Source: Desulfobacteraceae bacterium (GTDB lineage: Bacteria; Desulfobacterota; Desulfobacteria; Desulfobacterales; Desulfosalsimonadaceae). Taken from it: DNA of 34,270 bases. The DNA lies in the NCBI GenBank assembly GCA_021737225.1, contig JAIPEJ010000009.1, forward strand, positions 1 to 34,270, read 5' to 3'. Made by a program: the position numbers and the translations under genes. Shown here one piece after another: positions 17,695 through 26,222 of this stretch. Positions within the stretch are counted from its first letter, which is position 1. Every line of letters begins with the position of its first letter. The notes under the pieces were generated by a model. That model ran no database searches, was not told the origin of the DNA, and saw only the letters and a list, made by a program, of their open reading frames with translations.

Positions 17695-20052
17695 ATGCCG
17701 AAGCTGATAATCGACAACCGTGAAATCGAGGTACCGGAAGGCACCAAGGTCATCAAGGCCGCTGAAAAGCTGGGCATCTACATCCCGAGATTCTGTTTTC
17801 ACCATGCCCTGGGAGCGGTGGGCGCCTGCCGGGTATGCGCGGTCAAGTTTCAGGAAGGGCCGGTGGACGGGGTGCAGATGAGCTGCATGATCGATGCGCA
17901 AGACGGCATGAAAGTTTCCACCGCGGACCCGGAGGCCGCGGATTTCCGCAGAAGCGTGATAGAGTGGCTCATGCTTAACCACCCCCACGATTGTCCGGTA
18001 TGCGATGAAGGCGGGCACTGCCTGCTCCAGGACTTAACCGTAGCCGGCGGGCACGGCATCCGGCGGTCTAAGGGCCGCAAACGCACCTATACAGACCAGT
18101 ATCTGGGTCCATTAGTTTACCACGAGATGAACCGGTGCATTCAGTGTTACCGGTGCGTGCGGTTTTACCGGGAATACTCCGGATACAGCGACTTGGGCGT
18201 TACCGGCATTGCCGGACGGGTATACTTCGGCCGTTTGCGCGAAGGAATTTTGGAAAGCCCGTTTGCCGGCAATCTGATTGATATTTGTCCCACGGGCGTT
18301 TACACGGACAGGCCGTCGCGATATACGGGCCGGAGATGGGATTTCGAGCGCACCCCGGGCGTGTGCATCCATTGCAGCCTGGGCTGCCGTACAACGGTTT
18401 CAGCCAGATACAGGCAGGTGGTACGCGTGGAAGGGCGCTTCAGCCAACAGGTCAACCGGGATTTCATCTGCGATCGTGGCAGGTACGGGTTTTATTATGC
18501 AGACCGGCCCGGCCGTCCCAGAAACGGACGAATTAACGGACAAACCGTTTCCGCGCAACAGGCCGTGGAGGAAGCCAGAGATCGCCTGCAGCGCATCACC
18601 CAAGAGCACGGCCCTGAGGCCGTGGGCATAATCGGATCTGCCAGAAGCAGCCTGCAGACCCTGTCCGCCCTGGTTCATCTGTGCCACACAACGGGATGGC
18701 AGGGCCCGGTATTCAGGAATACCTGGATTGCCGGGGCCGCGGCAGATGCCGCAGTCCGCGCGCTTAGCCCGGAAAACGCGTTTTCCATGCGGGAGATCGA
18801 AACCGCGGATGCGATCCTGGCAGTCGGTGCAGACCCGGTAAACGAGGCGCCCATGCTGGCCCTGGCCATGCGCCAGGCACAGCGCACCGGGGCTGAGATC
18901 ATCGCCATTGACCCCCGTCCCCTGGACTGGCCGTTTGATTTCGCACATCTTGCGTGCCGCGCCGAGGAGATGGAAGAAACGCTGGCATCCGCGGCTGAGC
19001 GGCTTTCTGCCAGCCGTCGTCCGGTTGTGATCTGCGGCACCGAGATCACGGATGACGGGATTGTCATGCAGGCCGCGGATCTGGTCGCTGGCTTGCGCGG
19101 CTCGGACAAGAGGGCCGGCCTGTTTTGCACGATGCCGCAGGCCAACTCTTTTGGCGCCGCGCTGCTGGATGAAAGCAATGCATGTGCGGCAGACCTGGCA
19201 GACCGGATCGAGACGGGTCAAATCCGGGCCCTGGCAGTGTTTGAAAGCGATTTGTGGCATGTTTTTCCCGACCGGTCCCGGCTGTCAACGGCCCTGGAAA
19301 AGCTGGACCTGCTTGTGAGCGTTGATTTTCTGGATACGCCGCTGTTTGAAAACGCTGATATTGGTATTCCGTCCTTGACCGTATTTGAAGCCGGCGGCAT
19401 TTACGTCAACCAGGAGGGGCGGGCCCAGCAGGTCCGGCCCGCACACACGGGCGGCCTGCCGATTGCAGCCGCCGGCCTGGGTGATCATCCGCCGCGCTCG
19501 TTTTCACCCGATGTGCCGGGCCGGGACATGCCCGCGGCATGGGCGGCCGCTTTTAGTCTTTCCGGTCAAGCGCCGCCGGAAACAGATGCGCAGATGACCG
19601 CCTGGATGCGTGACAATTTTGCGGTACTGGCTGATCTGGCGCACATGGAGGCAGATGGGGTTCGGCTGTTTGCCGGCAGGAAAGTCTCAATTCCAGATGA
19701 GGCGCAAATTCCGGAAAAAAAACCCGACCAATTCCTTGAATTGCTGCCTGCGCCCACCATATTCGGCGGTGAGCCCATGTCGGGCCACTCGCAGTGCCTC
19801 CGGGAACTGGCGGGCTTGCCGGCGGTGTGGATGGCCCGTGCGGATGCGGACAGACTCGGTATTGCAGACGACGACCGGGTGAGCCTGGGGTTTGAAAACA
19901 TCGAGGTCACCCTGAATGTGCGCATCTCCGATCCAATGGCCCAGGGCGTGCTGGTGGTATACCGGCATCCGGATATTGACTGGCAGCCGGCGCCGGACGG
20001 CAAACGGATTTTTATTTCTGAAGATCAAATCCGAAGGATTGAAAAGGCATAA
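17695..20052 (+). CDS. nuoG: NADH-quinone oxidoreductase subunit G
   Basis: 2Fe-2S CRVCAVK, N5 HPHDCPVCDEGGHC, CIQCYRC...CPTG, and N7-type CxxCxxxCx27C motif. Confidence 0.93.
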   Translation: MPKLIIDNREIEVPEGTKVIKAAEKLGIYIPRFCFHHALGAVGACRVCAVKFQEGPVDGVQMSCMIDAQDGMKVSTADPEAADFRRSVIEWLMLNHPHDCPVCDEGGHCLLQDLTVAGGHGIRRSKGRKRTYTDQYLGPLVYHEMNRCIQCYRCVRFYREYSGYSDLGVTGIAGRVYFGRLREGILESPFAGNLIDICPTGVYTDRPSRYTGRRWDFERTPGVCIHCSLGCRTTVSARYRQVVRVEGRFSQQVNRDFICDRGRYGFYYADRPGRPRNGRINGQTVSAQQAVEEARDRLQRITQEHGPEAVGIIGSARSSLQTLSALVHLCHTTGWQGPVFRNTWIAGAAADAAVRALSPENAFSMREIETADAILAVGADPVNEAPMLALAMRQAQRTGAEIIAIDPRPLDWPFDFAHLACRAEEMEETLASAAERLSASRRPVVICGTEITDDGIVMQAADLVAGLRGSDKRAGLFCTMPQANSFGAALLDESNACAADLADRIETGQIRALAVFESDLWHVFPDRSRLSTALEKLDLLVSVDFLDTPLFENADIGIPSLTVFEAGGIYVNQEGRAQQVRPAHTGGLPIAAAGLGDHPPRSFSPDVPGRDMPAAWAAAFSLSGQAPPETDAQMTAWMRDNFAVLADLAHMEADGVRLFAGRKVSIPDEAQIPEKKPDQFLELLPAPTIFGGEPMSGHSQCLRELAGLPAVWMARADADRLGIADDDRVSLGFENIEVTLNVRISDPMAQGVLVVYRHPDIDWQPAPDGKRIFISEDQIRRIEKA

Positions 20053-20055
20053 CCC

Positions 20056-21042
20056 ATGTGGATCTGGCTGCTCGGATACCTGGTATTGATGGCCAAGATC
20101 ACCGCCGTGCTCACCGCGGTGATGGTGCTGGCCGCATACCTGGTGCTGGTGGAGCGCAAGCTGCTGGGCCGCTTCCAGGTGCGCTATGGACCCAACCGGG
20201 CGGGAATTTACGGCATTCTCCAGCCCGTTGCAGACGGGATCAAGCTGCTATTAAAAGAGGACCTGGTGCCGGAAGGCGCAGACCGGGCGATATTTCTGGC
20301 TGCCCCGGCAGTGGTGGCCACAACCGCGCTTATGATGTTTGCCGTGGTGCCCTTCGGGCCGAGGCTTACCATAGGCGGCCGCGAAATTCCCATGGTGATC
20401 ACGGACATAAACGTGGGCCTGCTTTACGTGTTTGCCCTGTCCTCGCTTGGGGTATACGGGGTGGCCCTGGGAGGATGGGCTTCGAATTCCAAGTACGCCC
20501 TGCTCGGGGGCATCCGGGGAGCGGCCCAGATGATCAGCTACGAGCTGGCCCTGGGGCTGTCCATTGTGCCGGTGGTCATGCTGGCCGGATCCTTCAGCCT
20601 GGTCGATATCGTCAACGCCCAGGCAGGGCTGCCGTTTATCCTGGTCCAGCCGCTGGCCTTTGGCGTGTTTCTGATCAGCGCCATGGCCGAAACCAAGCGC
20701 ATCCCGTTTGATCTGCCCGAGGCGGAAACCGAGCTGGGTGCCGGATATCACACGGAATACAGCGGCATGCGCTTCGGCCTGTTTTTTTTGGGCGAGTACG
20801 TGCACATGCAGGTCATGGGCGCCCTGGTCGCGGTGTTTTTCCTGGGCGGATGGCGGGGTCCGGTTCTGCCGCCGCCCGTGTGGCTTCTGGTCAAGATCGT
20901 TTTTGTGGTGCTGTTCATGATCTGGGTGCGGGCCACCCTGCCGCGCCTGCGCTACGATCAGCTCATGAACCTGGGCTGGAAGGTGCTCATCCCGCTGGCC
21001 CTGGTCAATATTCTCATTACTGGCGCGTTTGTGGCGGCTTAA
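20056..21042 (+). CDS. nuoH: NADH-quinone oxidoreductase subunit H
   Basis: LVLVERKLLGRFQVRYGPNRAGIYGILQPVADGIKLLLKED and PFDLPEAETELGAGYHTEYSGMRF. Confidence 0.95.
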   Translation: MWIWLLGYLVLMAKITAVLTAVMVLAAYLVLVERKLLGRFQVRYGPNRAGIYGILQPVADGIKLLLKEDLVPEGADRAIFLAAPAVVATTALMMFAVVPFGPRLTIGGREIPMVITDINVGLLYVFALSSLGVYGVALGGWASNSKYALLGGIRGAAQMISYELALGLSIVPVVMLAGSFSLVDIVNAQAGLPFILVQPLAFGVFLISAMAETKRIPFDLPEAETELGAGYHTEYSGMRFGLFFLGEYVHMQVMGALVAVFFLGGWRGPVLPPPVWLLVKIVFVVLFMIWVRATLPRLRYDQLMNLGWKVLIPLALVNILITGAFVAA

Positions 21043-21073
21043 AAAAATAGGATAACAAGTGCGAAAAAAACTG

Positions 21074-21126
21074 AACACACGAAGATTTTCTATCTTGATA
21101 TTTCTTTCTTCGTGTTCTTCGTGGTT
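21074..21126. repeat. Degenerate CACGAAG-type palindrome between nuoH and nuoI
   Basis: AACACACGAAGA (21074-21085) opposite TCTTCGTGTTCTTCGTGG. Confidence 0.6.
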
Positions 21127-21184
21127 AGATTTGCCTGTAGAAAACAACGATGTATGATCACTTTGAAATAAAGGAAGGGGTTGC

Positions 21185-21724
21185 ATGATACGGGCGGTAA
21201 TCGACATCATCGTCTCAATTGCCGCAGGATTCTACACCACGGGCAGGCACCTGTTTGTCCGGCCGGTTACCGAGTCCTACCCGGAATACAAGCGGCCGCT
21301 GCCAGCACGCTCCCGGGCCCGGATCATCCTCACCCGGGATCCGGAAGGCCGGGAGCGGTGCGTGGCCTGTTATCTTTGCTCCGGGGTCTGCCCGGTAAAC
21401 TGCATATCCATGCAGGCCGCAGAAGATTCCCAGGGCCGCCGGTATGCTGCATGGTTCCGGATCAACTTCGGCAGATGCATTTACTGCGGGCTTTGCGAAC
21501 AGGCCTGCCCGACCTCGGCCATTCAGTTGACCCCGGATTTCGAACACATCAGAAGAGATATCCTGGACATGGTTTTTGAAAAGCAGGACCTGCTGGTGGA
21601 TCTCTGCGGCAAGGACCCGGATTATGACTTTTATCAACACGCCGGCGTGGTCGTCGGTCTTGCGGGCAAGGGCGACCATATCAGCGAAAATCCGCCGGTC
21701 AACACCAGGACCAATATGCCATGA
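21185..21724 (+). CDS. nuoI: NADH-quinone oxidoreductase subunit I
   Basis: Two 4Fe-4S motifs CVACYLCSGVCPVNC and CIYCGLCEQACP. Confidence 0.94.
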   Translation: MIRAVIDIIVSIAAGFYTTGRHLFVRPVTESYPEYKRPLPARSRARIILTRDPEGRERCVACYLCSGVCPVNCISMQAAEDSQGRRYAAWFRINFGRCIYCGLCEQACPTSAIQLTPDFEHIRRDILDMVFEKQDLLVDLCGKDPDYDFYQHAGVVVGLAGKGDHISENPPVNTRTNMP

Positions 21725-22248
21725 GTGTTTACAGCATTTTCTTTTACCTGATCGCCGCGGTGATGATCCTGTCCACGGCCCTGGCCGTGACCCGGAAAAA
21801 CATGGTGCATGCGGTCTTGTTCCTGGTGATCTCGTTTCTGGCCAGCGCGCTTTTGTTTTTCCTGCTGGGTGCGCCTTTGCTGGGCATCCTGGAAGTGGTG
21901 ATCTATGCCGGGGCCATCATGGTGCTGTTTTTGTTCGTGGTCATGATGATCCGGATCCGCGCACCTGAAGGTTCCGGGTTTCTGCTTTGGCACTACATGG
22001 GAGCCGGGGGGCTCAGCGCGGTGTATGTGGCGGCATGCCTGCTGCTGATCCGGCATGCCGGGCCCGGCACCGGGGCGGCCATGGCCGCGGCTGTTGCGGC
22101 TCCGGCCGATTTCGGGCAATACCTGTTTGAACGCCACTGGCTGGGCATTGAAATCGTGTCCCTGCTCCTGCTCGTGGCGCTTATCGGCGTGCTTCACCTG
22201 GGATTGAGCCGTGCGGGGCGCCGGTCCGGCAAAGGGGGTGCGCATTGA
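21721..22248 (+). CDS. nuoJ: NADH-quinone oxidoreductase subunit J
   Basis: TM profile and EVVIYAGAIMVLFLFVVMM motif; ATGA overlap with nuoI. Confidence 0.93.
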   Translation: MSVYSIFFYLIAAVMILSTALAVTRKNMVHAVLFLVISFLASALLFFLLGAPLLGILEVVIYAGAIMVLFLFVVMMIRIRAPEGSGFLLWHYMGAGGLSAVYVAACLLLIRHAGPGTGAAMAAAVAAPADFGQYLFERHWLGIEIVSLLLLVALIGVLHLGLSRAGRRSGKGGAH

Positions 22249-22559
22249 TCGTACCGTATACCCACGTGATCTTGCTGGCGGCACTGCTTTTTTGGGCGGG
22301 CATGATCTGTACCGTGCTCCGGCGCAACCTGATCATGCTGCTTTTGGGCCTGGAAATCATGCTCAATGCCGCGGCCGTGGCCTTTGTGGGCGCGGGCCTC
22401 CACTTGCAGCAAATCGAGGGCCAGGCCGTGGCCCTGTTCATCCTGGCAGTGGCCGCGGCCGAGGTATCGGTGGGCCTGGCGCTGATCGTCTGTATTTACC
22501 GGCAGACCGGCACCCTGGACCCGGAGTGCATTGAATCAGATGCATGCGAACTGGAATAA
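22245..22559 (+). CDS. nuoK: NADH-quinone oxidoreductase subunit K
   Basis: GLEIMLNAA and AAAEVSVGLAL motifs; TTG start at 22245 overlapping nuoJ stop (TTGA). Confidence 0.93.
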   Translation: MIVPYTHVILLAALLFWAGMICTVLRRNLIMLLLGLEIMLNAAAVAFVGAGLHLQQIEGQAVALFILAVAAAEVSVGLALIVCIYRQTGTLDPECIESDACELE

Positions 22560-22560
22560 G

Positions 22561-22822
22561 CCTGAATTGAGCGTTTCAGATTTTTAAAAGCAATTTATTT
22601 GAAAGTGTTCCCCCGGGCCGCGCCCGGGACCGAGCTATAACAGGAACTTTTTCTGAAGTTCCTTAGAAGGATAACATCCATTTCTATTTTAAAAATCTGA
22701 AACCCTCCGGGATTTCCAATTTTACCGCATCTACTGCGTCAGATACAGCCTCGCATAGTTGACTATAGCGAGTCTGCATCTTCCTTGTATCTGCGGCAAA
22801 CTTGAAAATCGCTCAATTTAGG
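22561..22822. mobile_element. Composite palindromic element (element 2) between nuoK and nuoL
   Basis: Outer IR CCTGAATTGAGCG / CGCTCAATTTAGG, perfect 17-bp IR GTTTCAGATTTTTAAAA (22573-22589) / TTTTAAAAATCTGAAAC (22687-22703), inner hairpins 22612-22628 and 22642-22663, 8-bp stem CAGATACA / TGTATCTG, flanking ATAAG repeats. Confidence 0.75.
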
Positions 22823-22849
22823 ATAAGATAAATCCGTGATGGTGGGAAT

Positions 22850-24736
22850 ATGCCCGGTGCATCCATGATATCCGAGAGCTGGCTTTGGGCCGGCTGGGCC
22901 GCAGCCGCAGCCCCGTTTGCGGCATTCGGCCTGATCCTGTTTCTGCTGCGCAAAAGGCCCGGGGCCGCGGCCGCGGTGTCGCTGGCAGCCGTTGCCATCT
23001 CCATGGTGTGCGCCCTGTATTTGCTGATCTGCTGCGTTGACACGGAGGTGCCCCTGCGCTCGGCAGTGACATGGATGATATCCGGCGATACGGTGATTTC
23101 CGCCGGGATCCATCTTGACGGCCTGAGCCTGTTGATGCTGGCCGTGGTCTGCGGGATTTGCCTGCTGGTCCAGGTGTATTCCCTGGGATACATGGCCGGT
23201 GATCCCGGTTTTGCCCGGTACTTTGCCTTTATGTCGCTGTTTGCCGGAGCCATGATTTTTCTGGTGCTGGCCCCGACCGTGGTGCAGCTCTACATTTTCT
23301 GGGAGCTGGTGGGCCTGTCTTCTTATCTGCTCATCGGGTTCTGGTTTGAAAAATTTTCCGCGTCCCGGGCCGGCAAAAAGGCCTTTGTCATGACCCGCCT
23401 GGGGGACGTGGCCTTTCTGGCCGGGCTCCTGCTGCTGCTGGTGCGGGGCGGGGTCATGGACATTGCCGCGTTAAACAGTGGTGCAGCCGGGCTTTCTTCC
23501 GGGATGATCACGGTATCCGCCGTACTGATCTTCGGCGGCGTGATCGGCAAAAGCGCCCAGTTTCCGCTCATGACCTGGCTTCCGGACGCCATGGAAGGCC
23601 CCACCCCGGTCAGCGCGCTGCTGCATTCCGCCACCATGGTGGCCGCCGGCGTATTTCTCGTCGCCCGGCTGTTTCCATTTTTCAGCCAGTCGGATGCTGC
23701 CATGGTGTTTCTCCTGGCCGTGGGCACGGTGAGCATGCTCATGTCCGCGACCATGGCCATGGTCAGCCGGGATATCAAGCAGGTGTGGGCTTATTCCACC
23801 ATAAGCCAGCTTGGGTTCATGCTCATGGCGCTGGCTGCAGGCGGGTATTTTGCCGGCGTGTTCCACCTGGTCACGCATGCGGGGTTCAAGGCCCTGCTGT
23901 TTTTGTGCGCCGGGATGTTGATTCACGCTCTTCACAGCAATGACATGTTCGCAGTCGGGCAGGGCGGGGCCCGGGGCCTGAAGATCCCGATGCTCTGCAT
24001 GGCTGTGGGGGCCGCGGCCCTGGCGGGTATCTGGCCGTTTTCCGGGTTTGCCAGCAAGGAAGCGGTGCTGGCCACCCTGGCAAACCTGGAAAATCCGGCC
24101 TGGCTGATTGCGGGACTGGCCGGGGTGTTTTTAACCGCCTATTACACGTTCCGTCTGGTGTTTATCCTCGTGTTTCCGGCCGGGCAAGGGCAAACCCGGG
24201 CAAAAGACCCGGCACGGGGCGTTGGGTATGCTTACAACGCCATGGCCTGGCCGGTACTTTTGCTGGCTTTTGCCACCCTGGTGGCTGGATTTCTGGCGGC
24301 ACCGGTCCGGCACTGGCTGGCGGTCGGGGGGCCCGCGCATGAAGCGGTCCACGGACCGGCCTGGCTGGCCCCGCTTTCCCTGGGCCTTGTGTTTGCTGCC
24401 ATTGCCCTTGCCTGGGCTGAGTTCGGCCGGAAAAACGCATCGCGAAGCGGGTTTGTCGAGCGCGTGCCGGTTGTGGCGCAATTGTTTGCCCGGCGCTGGT
24501 ATCTTGATGACATCTGGGGGTGGGCCGTATCCAGGCTTCTGGACCGGGGCGCCGCAGAAGCCTGCCGACAGAGTGATAACCGCGTGATTGACGGTTTCGT
24601 GCACAGCCTGGCCGGTGCGGCGGTGGCATCCGGCCGGATGCTGGCCCGCGGACACCGGGTGATGATCCAGGCCCGCTTGATGATCATGTTTGCCGTGGTA
24701 TTTGGTCTCACCTGCATCATGCTGATTTGGGGATAA
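22850..24736 (+). CDS. nuoL: NADH-quinone oxidoreductase subunit L
   Basis: FWELVGLSSYLLIGFWFEK, GKSAQFPLMTWLPDAMEGPTPVSALLHSATMV. Confidence 0.94.
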   Translation: MPGASMISESWLWAGWAAAAAPFAAFGLILFLLRKRPGAAAAVSLAAVAISMVCALYLLICCVDTEVPLRSAVTWMISGDTVISAGIHLDGLSLLMLAVVCGICLLVQVYSLGYMAGDPGFARYFAFMSLFAGAMIFLVLAPTVVQLYIFWELVGLSSYLLIGFWFEKFSASRAGKKAFVMTRLGDVAFLAGLLLLLVRGGVMDIAALNSGAAGLSSGMITVSAVLIFGGVIGKSAQFPLMTWLPDAMEGPTPVSALLHSATMVAAGVFLVARLFPFFSQSDAAMVFLLAVGTVSMLMSATMAMVSRDIKQVWAYSTISQLGFMLMALAAGGYFAGVFHLVTHAGFKALLFLCAGMLIHALHSNDMFAVGQGGARGLKIPMLCMAVGAAALAGIWPFSGFASKEAVLATLANLENPAWLIAGLAGVFLTAYYTFRLVFILVFPAGQGQTRAKDPARGVGYAYNAMAWPVLLLAFATLVAGFLAAPVRHWLAVGGPAHEAVHGPAWLAPLSLGLVFAAIALAWAEFGRKNASRSGFVERVPVVAQLFARRWYLDDIWGWAVSRLLDRGAAEACRQSDNRVIDGFVHSLAGAAVASGRMLARGHRVMIQARLMIMFAVVFGLTCIMLIWG

Positions 24737-24743
24737 CCGGCGT

Positions 24744-26222
24744 ATGCAACTGCACAGCGCGCAATTTCCGGTACTGAGCCTGATCCTGCTTGTCTGCCTG
24801 GCCGGCCTGGCAGCCGTGGTGCTGCTGCCGGCAGAAAAAAAGCAGGCTGTCAAGTATGTCAGTGCGGTCTGTTCGGCCGTCACCCTGGGGTTGTCAGTGT
24901 ATGTGTTTGTGGCCTATGACCGGGCGCTCGGCGGCATGCAGTTTGTCGAGCACCTGCAGTGGGCCCCTTCTCTGGGGATTTCCTATATAAACGGCGTGGA
25001 CGGGTTTGCCGCGCCCCTGCTGCTGCTCACCGGTATCGTGTTTTTCACCGGCGTGCTGACCATGTGGGAGCACGATCTGCGGGTCAAAGAGTTTTTCGCC
25101 ATGTTCATCCTGCTGGTCACCGGCGTGTTCGGAATGTTCATGGCCCTGGACCTGTTTTTCCTGTTTGTCTGGTATGACGTGTCCCTGTTTCCCATGTACC
25201 TGCTCATCGTGATCTGGGGCAGCACGAACCGGGAGTACGGGGCCATGAAGCTCACCCTGTTTCTGCTGGCCGGCAGCGCGCTGATTCTGCCGGGTATTGT
25301 ATATCTGGTTGCAGAATCGGGCATGGGCACGTTTTCCCTTCCCGCACTGGTCAATCAAGCGGATTTTTCCCCGTTTGTTCAGAAACTGGCGTTTTTTCTT
25401 TTTTACGTGGGATTTGGCATCCTGGCCGGCGTGTGGCCGTTTCACACCTGGTCGCCCGCCGGACACGTGGCCGCGCCCACTGCCGTGAGCATGCTGCATG
25501 CCGGCGTGCTCATGAAAATCGGAGCCTTCGGCATTCTTCGCGTGGGAATGTTTTTGTGCCCAGAAGGGTGGGCGTTCTGGGCACCGGTCATGGCACTGCT
25601 GGCCACCATCGGGATCTTATACGGCGCACTGGCCGGCCTGCGCCAGACGGACCTCAAATTCGTGATCGGCTATTCCAGTGTCTCCCATATGGGCGTGGTG
25701 GGCCTGGGACTTGCTACCATGACCGTGGACGGCGTAAACGGCGCGGTGTTTCAGATGTTTGCCCACGGCGTGATGACTGCGCTGTTTTTCTCCGCTGTGG
25801 GATATATCTACGACAAGACCCATGAGCGGGAGTTTGCCAACCTGGGCGGGCTTTCGCACGTAATGCCCGTGGCCGGCGGATATTTCATCCTGGCGGCCTT
25901 AACCGGCATCGGGGTGCCGTGTCTTGCCAGCTTCTGGGCGGAACTGCTCGTACTTCTGGCCGCATTTGACGCATACCCCGTATACGGGGTTGTTGCGGTG
26001 ACCGCACTGGCAATAAACGCGCTGTTTATCCTCCGGGTGGTGGAAAAAACCTGTTTCGGACCGGTCAACCCGAAATGGGAACACCTGCCGGATGTTTCCT
26101 TTGGCCTTGGCCTGCCGCGACTGGTGCTGGCCGGGGTGATAGTGATCTTCGGGATCATGCCGTTTTTGATGTATGAAACCATTCAAAGTGCTTCCATGCT
26201 ACTGATAAGCGGATTGCCATGA
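24744..26222 (+). CDS. nuoM: NADH-quinone oxidoreductase subunit M
   Basis: PFHTWSPAGHVAAPTAVSMLHAGVLMKIGAFGILR; position between nuoL and nuoN. Confidence 0.92.
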   Translation: MQLHSAQFPVLSLILLVCLAGLAAVVLLPAEKKQAVKYVSAVCSAVTLGLSVYVFVAYDRALGGMQFVEHLQWAPSLGISYINGVDGFAAPLLLLTGIVFFTGVLTMWEHDLRVKEFFAMFILLVTGVFGMFMALDLFFLFVWYDVSLFPMYLLIVIWGSTNREYGAMKLTLFLLAGSALILPGIVYLVAESGMGTFSLPALVNQADFSPFVQKLAFFLFYVGFGILAGVWPFHTWSPAGHVAAPTAVSMLHAGVLMKIGAFGILRVGMFLCPEGWAFWAPVMALLATIGILYGALAGLRQTDLKFVIGYSSVSHMGVVGLGLATMTVDGVNGAVFQMFAHGVMTALFFSAVGYIYDKTHEREFANLGGLSHVMPVAGGYFILAALTGIGVPCLASFWAELLVLLAAFDAYPVYGVVAVTALAINALFILRVVEKTCFGPVNPKWEHLPDVSFGLGLPRLVLAGVIVIFGIMPFLMYETIQSASMLLISGLP

